DNA from: Marsupella aquatica
Lineage: Eukaryota; Marchantiophyta
Direction: 5' to 3'
Assembly: GCA_973895155.1 (NCBI GenBank)
Contig: OZ316896.1
Span: 23,126,001-23,190,000 of the forward strand
DNA: 64,000 nucleotides
Both the position numbers and the translations under genes were made by a program. A model generated the notes under the pieces. It made no database searches. It was given only the letters and a program-made list of their open reading frames with translations, and was not told where the DNA came from. Within the stretch, counting starts at the first letter, position 1, and each line of letters starts with the position of its first letter. Below, in pieces: positions 38,813 through 50,900 of the stretch.

Positions 38813-40060
38813 TTTGGTAGAGGAGGGTTCCCTCCCGTTTCAGGTTCATTTGCGCGCAGCGCGGTCCTCATTACCAGATCCCGTTCGCGCCGTGTTATCT
38901 TCTTTTCAGGAGTTTTTATCCTTGGATCCCGTTCGTCTTTAGGCAGACCTCGCTGGGCGTATGCACGCATTCACCCTTTCCAGCATCCTCTCCGAGGCAC
39001 CTGACACGGACCGAGCTCGGATTCTTTCTTCCGGAGGGAAGGGCGCAGGTGGATGGCTTCAGGCCAATCCAGTCATTCCTCATTTGCGGATGTCTTCAAC
39101 GGAGTTCTCCACAGCCATGCGTCTTCGTATGGGGCTGCCCCACCCACTTCTTGCAGGTTTACCCCCTTCTTGCACTTGTGGGAAGCCTTGTGATGCCACA
39201 GGTGTCCATCTTCTTCGGTGCAGTTTGGGAGGTGAAACCATTATTGTTCACGACGTTGTGCGAGATGCGACTGCTCAGGTTCTCTCTGGCTCTTTGGTAT
39301 GCGTGCAGCGGGAGGTGGTACTCGAGTTACCTGGTCCTCCATCACAGCGGTTACGGGTGGATCTTACCATGGTCCGTGAGGGTCAACGTACATTGGCAGA
39401 TGTAGTGGTGGCAAACCCATTGCGCCAAGACATCATTGGGACAGCGGCAACTACGGCAGGGGCAGCAGGGGCAGCAGCGGCAACAACGAAGGAGGCCAAA
39501 TATGTTGCACGAGCTTCATCCGACAGCTTCCTCCCCCTTGCTCTGGAGCTATTTGGGCGTCTTCATCCTCAGTTTGATGGGCTTCTTCGGCAAGCTGCCC
39601 TGGATGTTCATGGCCGCATGGGTCCCACCAGACCCCGCTTTCTATTTTGACCACACACTTTCGCCAACGCATTTCAGTCACCTTGCAGCGTGCTCAAGCT
39701 CGGGCCATCTATCGTCGATCTCTTACAGTGGGTGCTAGTGTGCCTCCGCAGCGGCTAGCTCCCCTAGAGGATGTTCCAATCCCACTTGCTGATCTAGCTT
39801 TGACCCTTGATGTGGACCAGTAGCTTTTTGCCACATTCGCTAGGAATGATGAGGACCTCGGTCCGCTTGGGTTAGTTTTAGTCTCTCTTTCTTGGTTTTT
39901 AGGGGTTCCCTATTGCTCATTTCTTACTTTTAGTTCCTCTTTCTTGGTGTTTTGTGGTTCCCTTTTGCTCACTTCTTTTTGGATTGGTTTTGTCCTCTTG
40001 GGCCCTCTTTTGTTTGTTCCCTTGTACTCTGATTGGTCCCTTTGTATATAAAAAAAAAAG
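38813..40060 (+). mobile_element. 5'-truncated LINE-like retrotransposon fragment
   Basis: The segment holds the C-terminal part of a reverse-transcriptase polyprotein, a long pyrimidine-rich 3' UTR and a terminal A-tract (40050-40059). TTTTCAAATG at 38803-38812 recurs at 40067-40076, a possible 10-bp target duplication separated from the A-tail by a few bases. The left boundary is inferred from that repeat. Confidence 0.6.
38840..39823 (+). pseudogene. C-terminal domain of retroelement reverse transcriptase, broken
   Basis: The frame carries GAGGWLQANPVIP, FSTAMRLRMGLP and a zinc-knuckle-like CTCGKPCDATGVHLLRC, then a conserved VHDVVRDATAQVL. These are features of the region after the RT domain in some LINE-type elements. 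A TAG at 38940-38942 interrupts the frame. A frameshift near 39650 separates it from its continuation, which includes LQRAQARAIYRRSL and ends at the TAG at 39821-39823. The RT catalytic domain is absent, so the copy is dead. Confidence 0.65.
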
Positions 40061-40186
40061 TGTGTATTTTCAAATGACATTCAATAAATGCAAAATCCCT
40101 TGAAGACAGGAGACACTGTTTGGAAATCTTTGGGTCATTTGAGTACCGAGGTGGTCTAAAATTCTAGACAAAATAAGCACTCTACA

Positions 40187-40262
40187 TTGGGCTTAGTGCT
40201 TGTCATGTAGGTCAGTGGCTACCATTGGGCCTAGTGCTTATCATGTAGGTCAGTGGCTACCA
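40187..40262. repeat. 38-bp direct duplication
   Basis: TTGGGC(T/C)TAGTGCTT(G/A)TCATGTAGGTCAGTGGCTACCA occurs twice in tandem. Confidence 0.85.
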
Positions 40263-43200
40263 TATGAGAATGACAAGTTCTTGTAAAGACAACTGCATGA
40301 TTTACACTCTTTATAAGGTCCAGATTTAATCTCAATCTCAGAGCCAATGAAAAGAAGCAATGGCCTGTAGATATTGGAAAGCTAACCTTACCTTAAAAAC
40401 TGCGATGTTTCCATCGTGTGTCAAAGGTACCATCTACGTTGGTTTCAGTGCGTCCACATTGCGGCATGACCACACATGGACTCGATTATTAAGTCAAAGG
40501 ACTTGTGTTTACCGAGGAAACGGAGATGCTGATGAAAGAACTCAACGTGCAGAAAGAAGAATGAGATGAGAAACTATTTTTGCCTTGGAAGATTCCGTTG
40601 ATTGAGAAACTATGACGACTGAAGGTCTCTCGAGTCCGCAGTGTGTCGGAGGTGAAGCTTGGGTACGTTCAAGGATTGTCCAAAATCGCCGGCAATCAAG
40701 TAACTACAGTGGCAAAGATCACAATAAGTGCAATGTGGTCACATTTCCTTCCTCACATTCTGTGCCATGACGAAACGAAGAGTAATTCATTTTGTCGTTA
40801 AATAAGGTCATGGCGTTCACCTTTCGACGAAAACAAAAAAGCTTTTTCCTTTTCAACCGCATCAGGAGGTGGGTATCCATGGACAGAAGAGAAGAAATCA
40901 AATCAACAAAGAGGAGAGGGTGGGAGACTGGGAGCATCAATCTTGTCTCGGTGATACTGTTGGGCGCGGACATAGAGTTCCATGACGCAGGTAGTATACC
41001 GTAGAGGCGTAGACATCCTCGACCCCTAGTCCTTCACTTTCATCATGATTCGACCATATCGCATGTCTCGTCTCATGGCGCGTGCTCATAATTGCAGTTT
41101 GGAGCATTGTCCATCAATGCGAATGCACGGGTGAGATGTACAACTACCACGACGATAGCGGTCATCGATCGTTGCAATGTTGTGGAATCATGCTCCCACT
41201 GTAAACGCGTTCATTCTTTGCTTCCAATAGAAAAAAGAAACTCCTATCAGTCCTATGCGGTCGGCGTCTGCTTCCCGCGGGCAGTGATGCTTTCGTGCCC
41301 TCTCTGACTTATGTATTTTTCAATACAAATATCGTTCGCGTTCAGGAGAGCAAAGGCGAGAGAAAAGGAAAAAAAACGTCGACGCATGCCGGTTTTTGTA
41401 GATGTATATAAGTGTGGGTGGGGCCGCGACGGATAGTGGGTGTGAGACTTTATGAGTATTAGATTTCCGGCGTTCGCCTCAGCCCAATCATCGCAGTCTT
41501 CTGTAAAGCGCGACTGGATCTGCATGTCAATTCCGGTTTCCACCGTTACACTTTCAGATGCTTCCTGTCAACTCGCCTGTCATCCAAGGAAAGAAAGTGC
41601 CGTCTGGCAAGACCTTGTTCACAAGAAGTGTCACATTACATTTCGTTGCCTTTCAGGCGAACAAGCGATGGGACCACAAAATTTTCAGAACTCTGATCTA
41701 ATGGTATTGCCGCTGAACTCACTTTCATGATTGTGGATGGTCGGCAGCTGCTCAGCATAGTTCCCATCGCTTTGTGCTTCGATCTACAGTATCAACGCTT
41801 CCACAACATTCATGTGGGCAGAATAGTATTGGCATGTCATATTCTTATTCGAGGACTTCCTCTGTGTGCACCCAGTTAGTGCCTTTATCAGCACTACACT
41901 TGAGGCAAGGCGATCGAATTTCCAATGCCTGGCAGACCAATCCGATCCGTCATTGAGGTCATTGCATTCACGATGAAGTGTATTAGAATAAGCAGCTGTG
42001 ATAAAAATATTCTTAACATCCAAGTACGGTGTTTTCTCTGACTATATAACACGAGGATAGAGAAGCTATGAGTTACTACGTAGTAAGTATTGCGAATTGC
42101 AGAATGACACTAAATACGGTAATTAATCATTTTTTATTCTACAGTAATTCTACTCGAGTATGTATGGACGTAGGCAATTGTTCAGTGATTCTAAGGTATC
42201 ACCAGGATTTTATCACTGGGCAAACGATGATACGGTATCAGTGACTCAATAAAAGTCTTTTAAGAGCGGAAACCTTGCCCCAAAGTTTAAATTTGGAGGT
42301 GAGTTATTGTCTACCTGTTTGAAGCGCTAATTAACCCAAGATCCTAAAAGATCATAGTCAATTTTTACCTGAATCTTAGGCCCATTACAAGTCTTTTAGG
42401 AGTGAGTTTCTTCATCTGCTGCGTAGTCCAGTGCATAAGCCAGGAAATGACACGATTAGTGCAGCACGAGTAATGAGCCGTTTCCTGTCAGTTTCATATG
42501 TTCAATCCTGTCTAGCGAGTAATTGTATTAGGATGGTGAATTGTGACAGGTGCGTCCCCAAGCTAGGCTCCACCAAAAGCGGGCAACATGTGGGCAGTTC
42601 GGCACGTAGGAGATCAGGAATTGGGAGAGGGTGAAGAGCATTCTCCTGAATCGGAGGGGACTGCTCCACTGGGGCGGGGGTTTCGATCTGGTTCGTCTTG
42701 TTAAAAAAAAAATTAACCTGAGAGGCGGCTGGTAATCACAGTGACCTAATTGATTGTAGCCTTCCTTCGCAGTTTCTTACCTGTCTCTGCCTGTTACAAA
42801 ATATACACAAATTTCTTGGAGGGACCCCAAGCTAAAGTGCCGGACCTGGTGCAAAACAAAAACTCTGTGGTGGGACACTTTCCATGTCCAAGTACCGTAG
42901 TGAAACCCAAATCTACGGGGATTCCTGAGATGTTGAGATGTACGAATTATAGGCGAGATGGTTTTCGGCCTAAGAAACCCTTACAGTACTTCATTCTCAT
43001 TTTGCTCGCATTTCTCTCCACGACCACATGTAAGGTCAGATGTCATACAGTCATCGAAAAGGAAAACCGTGATTCTTTCGTAGCTTCACGGACCCAGTAC
43101 AGAACTGCCAACCCTTCAACCCCAATCCGCCCTTTCCACGTCTCTTGCATCCTCGCCTCGGGCCACCCGTCCAAACTCCAGCTCCAAATCCTTCGCACAT

Positions 43201-45470
43201 CATGCTGCTGTACATACTCCTGGGCTGCCCAGGTGATTTTGCAGTCTTCTCGTCTGGGCTACTTATTAGCTTTCTTCTGTTTTGGAGATCTGTTATTGCT
43301 GCAAAAATTTGCCCTTTTAGAGATCCTCTGTCAGTCGATTGCAATCCGAGTACAGTACGCACAGTAACATGTACGCCGCCTTGATTAACGGGAGCGAATG
43401 GCGGTAATCTAATAACGAGTGCGGAAGCATTTGAAATTGAGTAAAATATTGGTCAAGATCGACATACGACGCTCCATGAACCTTTGGGATTGGAGCCGGC
43501 GAAATGATGTTGACACAGACAGTCTAGTTCGTAAATTTCGCTCTCATCGACAGCAACTTTGACAGCAAGTTCGTCCATATATGTCAATTAGCACCGTAGT
43601 GACAGGAGAAGAATGATGAGCAAAAGGCGTACGATCCGTCAATGTCCAGAAGAGAGAACGTCGCTTCTTGTGCCGTTTCTCGTGTGATGATTGCGAATTG
43701 AAATAAACTGGAAGACAGCTGGGTAAAATATCCTGTCTCCTGGATCGAGAAGAAGCGAGTGATGATGGGAGGACAACCCAATCAACCTATTTGTCGAAGA
43801 GAGACAGCGAAAATAAAAGAATGGCGTTCTGACGCTCGCAATTTGTGGACTCTTGTCTGGGAGGGAAGAACCAGTAGATTACTTTTAAGTAAATTGCCCC
43901 TGTTCAAATCAGAGAATTGTTTCCCGATAATACCCTGATACGCCGCGAACAACAATGTTTTTACCAGACTGCCGACCGGCGTACCTTCGAACTCCCATGC
44001 ACGAGGATATTAACTGGAAACCGTTCCCAATTTTGCTGTTCGAGATGATGGCAAACAGTCAGAATCTACCGGTAGGTGCCTGGCCTAGAGCCATGCCATG
44101 TCGCGGCAGTACTCGATGCGGTTTCGGAATCTTGGAATGTTTATGGATGTCATTCCCTCATTTCTTATCAATGTTATTTGCAAATTCTCATTGTGGGGTA
44201 TCTCGCCAATTATATCCATATCTTTTGTCTTGAAAGGTCAAGTTTATTATCACAGTGGAGAACGCTACGAAGCAGATCAAATCAATGGGAAGCCCGCCCA
44301 CGGAGTACGTGACGAAACCCGGACGAGAGAATCCCAGTTTTACCAAATCATTTGTACTTCAATTGGCAACACTCACGACAGGCTTCGAGCTTGCACATTA
44401 AACAAAGATGATCAGACGTTAATAACGTAATCTACACAGTCCACTCCATACGGTCCGAACGAACACTCTCCAAGGCATCATACGTGAGTATCCTATCCAT
44501 TCTTGAGTGTTCGCATGATGTGCCGCGTTTGAATCTCGTCTCCGATTTGGAGAAATGAGGGGGAAGTGTCAGTTTTAACGATCTGGCTTAGACCAAACGT
44601 ACATGAGAGCGGTAATTCATCGTTTCGCGTGACGTCGAGTTTGAATCTCGACCCCGGTGTCATATTTTAATTTTTAAGGATCTGGTCTGGCTTAGCGCAA
44701 AAGCAGAGCACAGTACAGTCCACATTACTTTACACAACAACGTCCGTCAAGTAAGGAAAAACCACATTCACATGCCATTTCGAGGCAGTCCCACATTCCC
44801 ACGGGAATCGCCTGCCCAGTGCTCCCCGCGCGCGTGTCATGGCGGCTCCCGTTGTCTTGATGCTGAAACCGCTCGCGAGGCGGCGGTACCACAGTCGCTG
44901 AAGAGCAGCTGACCGCATCCGGGCCCGCAATCGCCATCGCTTTCCGGCACGAACTCTGTCCATTCATCCATTGCGACTGAAATCATTCTGTCAATTCCGG
45001 CGTGTCTGTCACTTTTTGTTCCACATCAAATCGCGCGCTGAATCCAGGAGCGTCGTTCAAATTCATTCAGCGGACTCAATGCCGCAAAAGTTACCGGTAA
45101 TAAGAGACGATCGAATGTTGGGACATCGGACCTTTCTTCGAAACACTGATAAATGCAACTTTTAGGGGTGGGCATCAGATGCTTCATGCTTGGGTGCATG
45201 CACGCATGAACGCCTGTCCACCCATGCGGTGATGTGCGACACTCAACCGACCACAGATCCACGTGGTAGGGTTTCATGGGATGGTGTAAACAACTAGCCC
45301 GACTAGCTGTAGGCATAGGGTCTTACTCCCTATCTTAGCCTAAATATAAAAACATATTTTTCAAAATTGTTACCAACGAAGCTATGACCTATGGTAATGG
45401 TATATTGGTATATATGGTATAACATACACACAAATAATTTATGTTGGGGGAATGCTTTTGGCTATATAGG

Positions 45471-45587
45471 TTCACTCTAATGAATAGGTTCTGGCTTATA
45501 GGTTGACTCTAATGAATAGGTTCTGGCTTGTAGGTTGACTCTAATGAATAGGTTCTGGCTTTTTAGGTTCACTCTAATGAATCGGTC
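45471..45587. repeat. 33-bp tandem repeat, about 3.5 copies
   Basis: The unit ACTCTAATGAATAGGTTCTGGCTT followed by (G/A)TAGGTTG repeats without interruption. Confidence 0.9.
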
Positions 45588-46574
45588 AGGAACGTTAGAT
45601 TTTGAAAATGAATTATAGTACAGAAGATAGCTATGGAGACCGTCTTTCCTTTTGCTTTTTTTCTTGGGGGGAAAGGAAAAGGGAAAAGTGCCCAGGGGTG
45701 CCAGGTGTACAGCCCCGATGCCATCTACGGCATCTACGGTGAGAGACAAATCTCTTTCAGTTCTGGCAGGAAAAGAAATTTAAAATGACCCTTGTGCCAG
45801 AGCAGGGAAGCTAAACCATCAGAGCCCGCCACACGGCCCATTAGCCACAATTAACAATTTGATGGCTTCCCTTCAAATATAGGGAGGTCAAACAATCAGA
45901 GTAAAATAGACAAAGAATGATTTCTTAGCATTCTCCACCTTGGCCAGTTTTGGAAAACCTTTAAAATAACAGGGGAAGCAAACATGACCATTCGCTAATG
46001 ACCAGGGAACTGTATAGTCTGGCGCTTTGTTTGAGAAAGGGAGGCGTGTGCGACAAAATCCTCATTAATTTGTCTCTGGAGCGGCCCTACAAAACTTGAC
46101 TCAAATTTGTAGCCTGGTGTCCATTGGAGTAAGTTGACCACTCGAGAGAGTGTCTATAGCTTCGTACTGCTGCTGCTACAGTAGAGCTTTGCAGTAGCCA
46201 GGCACTGTCCAGAGCATTAATTTGAATTAGCCAAAAGTTGTTGTCCATTCCGTTAGAGTAGTACTGCCGGACCACTGACGTGGGTTAGTTGCATCAGTCT
46301 CGGTGTTTTGTTTAGTGGCGAAAATTCGCTAGATTTCATCTCCCCAAAAATCCTTAGCCACTTTTGGCCAAAATTCCCTACTATTTTGCTGGCTCATTAG
46401 CCAGTGTTCCACCTAATTCCAGCCCCATTAGCCAGAATCTAACCGTCAGCCTTAAATCTAGGGAAATCTGACCATCAGAAAAATAATTGAATAGGGAATA
46501 TTTTGAGCATCTTCTTCTTCACACACTTTACATTGGCCACTCTGGCTAAAAAGTGAAATCCTTAAAAAATAAGC

Positions 46575-46880
46575 TGATCAGTCTATCCTGGCTTGGGAAA
46601 TAGCCTACTGGTTGGCTGGTGTTTCAATTTTTGAATTCTCTGGAACACATACAGTAAGGGGGTTGGTTGCATACTTGCATCAGTCTACCCTGGCTTGGGA
46701 AAAAGCCTACAGACTGTTGGCTGGTGTTTCAATTTTTGAATTCTCTGGAACACATACAGTAAGGGGGTTAGTTGCATACTTGCATCATTCAGTCTATCCT
46801 GGCTTGGGAAAAAGCCTACAGACTGGTTGGCTGGTGTTTCAAGTTTTGAATTCTCTGGAGCACATACAGTGTACATTTTT
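46575..46880. repeat. About 105-bp tandem repeat, three copies
   Basis: Units starting CAGTCTA(T/C)CCTGGCTTGGGAAA begin at about 46580, 46681 and 46794. Each contains TTGGCTGGTGTTTCAA and TTGAATTCTCTGGA(A/G)CACATACAGT. The repeated peptide frame at 46612-46893 only reflects the unit. Confidence 0.9.
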
Positions 46881-49708
46881 TATTCAATTTTGAGTACTAT
46901 AGCACCCTGTCAAGAGGGTGTTCTGGCTATAGCCCTAGGGTGATTCGAAGTCAGAATTTAACTTACTAAGAACATTTTTAAAAAATTATTGTATGATAGC
47001 CATAGTTTTACCTTTTGCCTTTCCAGGAATCTTCATAACACATCCGCCAGCCTGGCTTTTGTGTTATAAGATGTTCATAAGACATGCCTCCATTATTCTG
47101 TAGTATAAGGCATACGGAACATCAACGTACAGAGAAAAAGTCCTAAGTGGTTTAAGACATTTGTGAGTTGATTTGAAAATAGAATGGAATGAGAGGAGAG
47201 AGCCTGTGAATTAGTGTGGCCAGTTGGGGTATATAATTCTGGGCAGCACAATCACATAAACCTGGTTAAGTCAAGTTTTAAAAAATGGAAGTTACCCAGT
47301 CAAAATTAATAGCGAGGGGCCATTTTAATCTTTTCCTCTACCAATCTTGGAGGTATTTGTTTGATGGACAAAACTTGTCTCTCCAACCAACCCCATGGGT
47401 ATGTTGATTTAAGGTCTATCAACACTCTGGATCACTCAGGTCCCATCAAGTAACAATTTCCAGTTTGAAGGTCCATTAGACATATACCTTGCCAATCCTA
47501 ACTAGTTTAGAGAGAAATTAGGATTTTCACTCTGGGGGTCCATCAGACATATACCTCGCCAATCTTGGCAAGACATATACCTTGCCAATCTTGACTAGTT
47601 TAGAGAGAAATCTACAGTAGTTGAAAAGTATTATCAATTTAAGTTATCCTCTGTTTCTTTTTCATGAATAATGTTCACAGTTTACGGTCAAGGGCTTCTT
47701 CGTTCACTCGAGTTAAGGAGTCAGATATCTCTCCATAAGATGATAAACCTTATTATTTTCCACAAAGACATGATATGATATATTACATATGATGTGTGAT
47801 ATGTGTGATTACTGGCCAGGCATCTTTAGGATTCGTATCTGTACACAGAGAGCACAAGATGAACCCAGGTGCCGTATAATTATCTCCTGCACGATGACCA
47901 CACGCCACTAATAAATAGAATCTATTTTAGATTTAAGGAACAATAAACATCCAGAATATGGATTATGAACAGGTTCCACATGCATCGAGAAGTGATCATG
48001 ACAAGCCAGCGCGTGGCACTATTACAATCATGCCCAATTCATCGTGTCCAAGACGAGCGATGCTGGTCATGAATTCATGTCCAATTCGCAGACTGGGATG
48101 ACCCCTGCTGGTTACAAGATTTCAGTTGGGCTGGCGATGAGATTTATACTTCAAAACACTCAGGGAATCGATCAGATTGAAGCACACTACATAGCTTGGG
48201 GTGCAAAGTACCAGATTGAAGCATACTACAAGAGCTAAGTATAACTAATTGGGGTGAAGCTAGAGACGCCAACAATGTCCCCCAAACTTCTCGAATGGTG
48301 AAGAGCTCACTTTCGAAGCCGAGTCTCCTTAGGATTCGAAAGAACCATGGACCCCGTTCATGAGGTGAGCAGTGCATGCTTTGGGATTATATTATCACGA
48401 AACTGATGCACCGAAATTGAGGATCCAATCAATTCTTAGTCCCAACTCCCGAGCGACATGACGTAAACACCCGAATTCTCTCTATCACGTAACCTATCTT
48501 CGACAGAATAATGTCCGATACTGGATCTCACAAACGAAAGAGATATTACTTGGAATGAGCTATTACTGTCGCCGTACCGGCTAATCAAGCAGATCATCCC
48601 ACCTCTTTTGTTAAATGTTTACTAGAATAAAATCTCTGATCATGCTTAATCAGAATCATCACAGTATTACACTGCTCGGTCTCAAATTCATTACTCTCTC
48701 GTGGCTACGTAACCTCGCTTCACGCGATTCCTTTGCAGATCTCTAAGTCAAGACAGTGCTCTCGAGGTACTCAAAAACTGACTAATGCTTCCCGAAACGC
48801 GTTGCTTTGCAGGATTCGGGACACGATTGAGTCTCCGTTGTGTGTTATGATTGTCTTACAAAAATTACTACGCTTCTTAGATTGTCGAGCCGTCATTAGA
48901 CCGTTTTACCCTGACTCCCTGAGTGACCTCAAGAAATGGTTTCCTGTGAAGTATCCGGAGCTGGCAATAATTAATCGATGCCACAATCATCCCAACAGAC
49001 TCTCGTATCGCTTGAGAGGTAGCAGACACACATCCCGAAGAACCCTCTTGAGTAACTCCCCCTAAGTCCCGAACTATGTTGATCGCTGTTCGCTCGAGTG
49101 AATTAGTTGCAAATCTGTGTGTCGGCATTTTTGGTGGCGAGTCCTCATTATGCTATTCGATTCCGATATTAGTGATCCTAATCGCGCTTTTCTCGCGGGT
49201 TTTTACACGGATGTTTATTTATTGGTTTCGCCAATCGAGAAGCACTTATGAACGTCCTCCAAAATTACAGATCGTAATGGGACAATGGTCAATCTTTTGA
49301 GGTGACAAGAGAAAACCATCATTCTTCCCAGGATGGTCACTTCAATTAAGACCCCAAAGACAAAACAATAATGTTCTCTAATGGTTGTGTACCACTGTAT
49401 TCCCTACTTTCTTGGAAGAAGTTTTGTCAAGATAGGCTTAATGTTAATGAAGTGAGTTGGGCAACAAACTTCAGCAACTGAATTTAATGATTAGTGTTTT
49501 GTTGTGTCATCGCAAGTTAAATCTACGGATCTAGGTCATATTAATGCTTCCTCATTTTCTCGGGACCCTGTAGGCTGCCCGCCCCATTCCCCAAGGGTGC
49601 TGCCCACTTTGGCCCAAATTTATCAAACAATAAACCAATACTTCATCATTTTGTCATTCACTTGGGTTCGGTCATCTTTGCGTCATACTTCTTCCTTGAG
49701 AAGTTGTG
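46881..49708. other. Intergenic; no gene supported
   Basis: A repeat built on AGACATATACCTTGCCAATC and ACTAGTTTAGAGAGAAAT occurs at about 47480-47610. Overlapping opposite-strand frames near 48733-49128 show no known domain. Confidence 0.45.
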
Positions 49709-50260
49709 GTTTATGTTCAGGCAACACTCCTTTCCAACAGAGCCATACTTGCTTTTTAAGAGAGTCTAAGAGTGTTCAGGGGAGCGTAATACTTTGGTTA
49801 AGCGTCATGGTTGATAGAGTCTTGGTTTATGCTGTGCCAAATACTTGTTCTCTATGAAGTTTATGTTTTGGCAACACTTTTTTCCAACCGAGTCAAGTTT
49901 GTTTGGTAAGAGAGTCTAAGTGTTTAGGCAGAGCCTAGTATTTTGGCCAAGGGTCATTAATTAATGGCGTCTTGGTTGAAGGCTAGGTTTCCCAATTACT
50001 TATTCTCGATGGAGTCATGGTTTATGTTCTAGCAACATTCTTTCCAATGGACACATGCCCATTTTGTAATGGAGTCTTTGTGGACAACAGAAAATATTGA
50101 GAAAAAAAAAGTTTCTGGAGTGTTCAAGGGGGAGCCAAATACTTTGGTTTCATAGAGTCATGATTGATAGTCTTGGCTTATGTTGAATGTGTCAAATACT
50201 TATTCTCTATGGAGTTGTGATTTATGTTTTGGCAACACTTCTTTCCAAATAGTTAATGAC
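49709..50260. repeat. Diverged tandem repeat, about 150-bp unit
   Basis: TTTATGTT(C/T)(A/T)GGCAACACT.(C/T)TTTCCAA occurs at about 49709, 49857, 50009 and 50220. Between copies AGAGTCTAAG, ATACTTTGGTT and CTTATTCTC(T/G)ATGGAGT recur in the same order. Spacings are 148, 152 and 211 bp. Confidence 0.8.
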
Positions 50261-50900
50261 ACAAAGTTGATTGGGTCGGAGCAGGCAAGGAAAAGTGATG
50301 GGTGCCAAAACATAAACCCAAAGTTGATGGCACAAAGTTGATTGGACCGGAGCGGGTGACAAAATGGTAAATTATTGGTTTGTGATTTGGCAAACTCAGG
50401 CCGGAGCAGTTAGCAGCTTTGGGGGACTGGGACAGGCAGTGTCCAGGGCCGGGGCCGCAGGAAAATGGGGGAGCATTAACTTGACGTAGGTTTAATCGGT
50501 GTTACCGTGCCATACTTTAGTGCTTACCATTATGCTCTGCTGTAGCCAGATCTTTGCTGTGCTGTGGGAGAGACTTTATCACAGAAAATCTATTATATCA
50601 AAAATGTATCCATGACCAAAACAGTATTGAAAAACCTGGTCGCACGACATTCTCCAAAGAGTGCATTCAAGGAGCCAAATCAAAATCCAACAGTCTTGAA
50701 TCTTTGACCTTGAAGTCATTGAATGTATACTACATTCTTGGGATGCACCACACATGATTTGGAATTGAAAGGAAAATTAGAACAGGTACAGTATTCCTGA
50801 AACGTCCTCTATGAAATCATGGAAATGTTTCATAATTTGAGATTGTCAAATCTTTTCCTTGCATCGGAGCTATTAAAAACACTAGAATACATTTACTTAC

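Larger units (their letters stand above)
40061..46574. other. Long unassigned interval
   Basis: Parts (about 40380-45170) are relatively CpG-rich, as in genic DNA. A TATA-like GTATATAAG lies at about 41404, upstream of a 92-codon frame (41452-41730), and a 205-codon frame lies at 42750-43367. I recognise no domain in any of these and did not find consistent exon chains. A 40-bp duplication (40187-40262) and a 33-bp repeat (45471-45587) are present. Confidence 0.4.

Noticed and set aside
42750-43367. 205-codon plus-strand frame
   Set aside because: No recognisable domain or start context, and an opposing frame of similar quality exists. Left as unassigned.
46612-46893. Repeated AGVSIFEFSGTHTVRG peptide
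   Set aside because: The repetition follows the 105-bp DNA tandem repeat and shows no selection on the protein frame.
47460-47610. Possible LTR pair
   Set aside because: The repeated AGACATATACCTTGCCAATC blocks are short, close tandem repeats without a primer binding site or polypurine tract.
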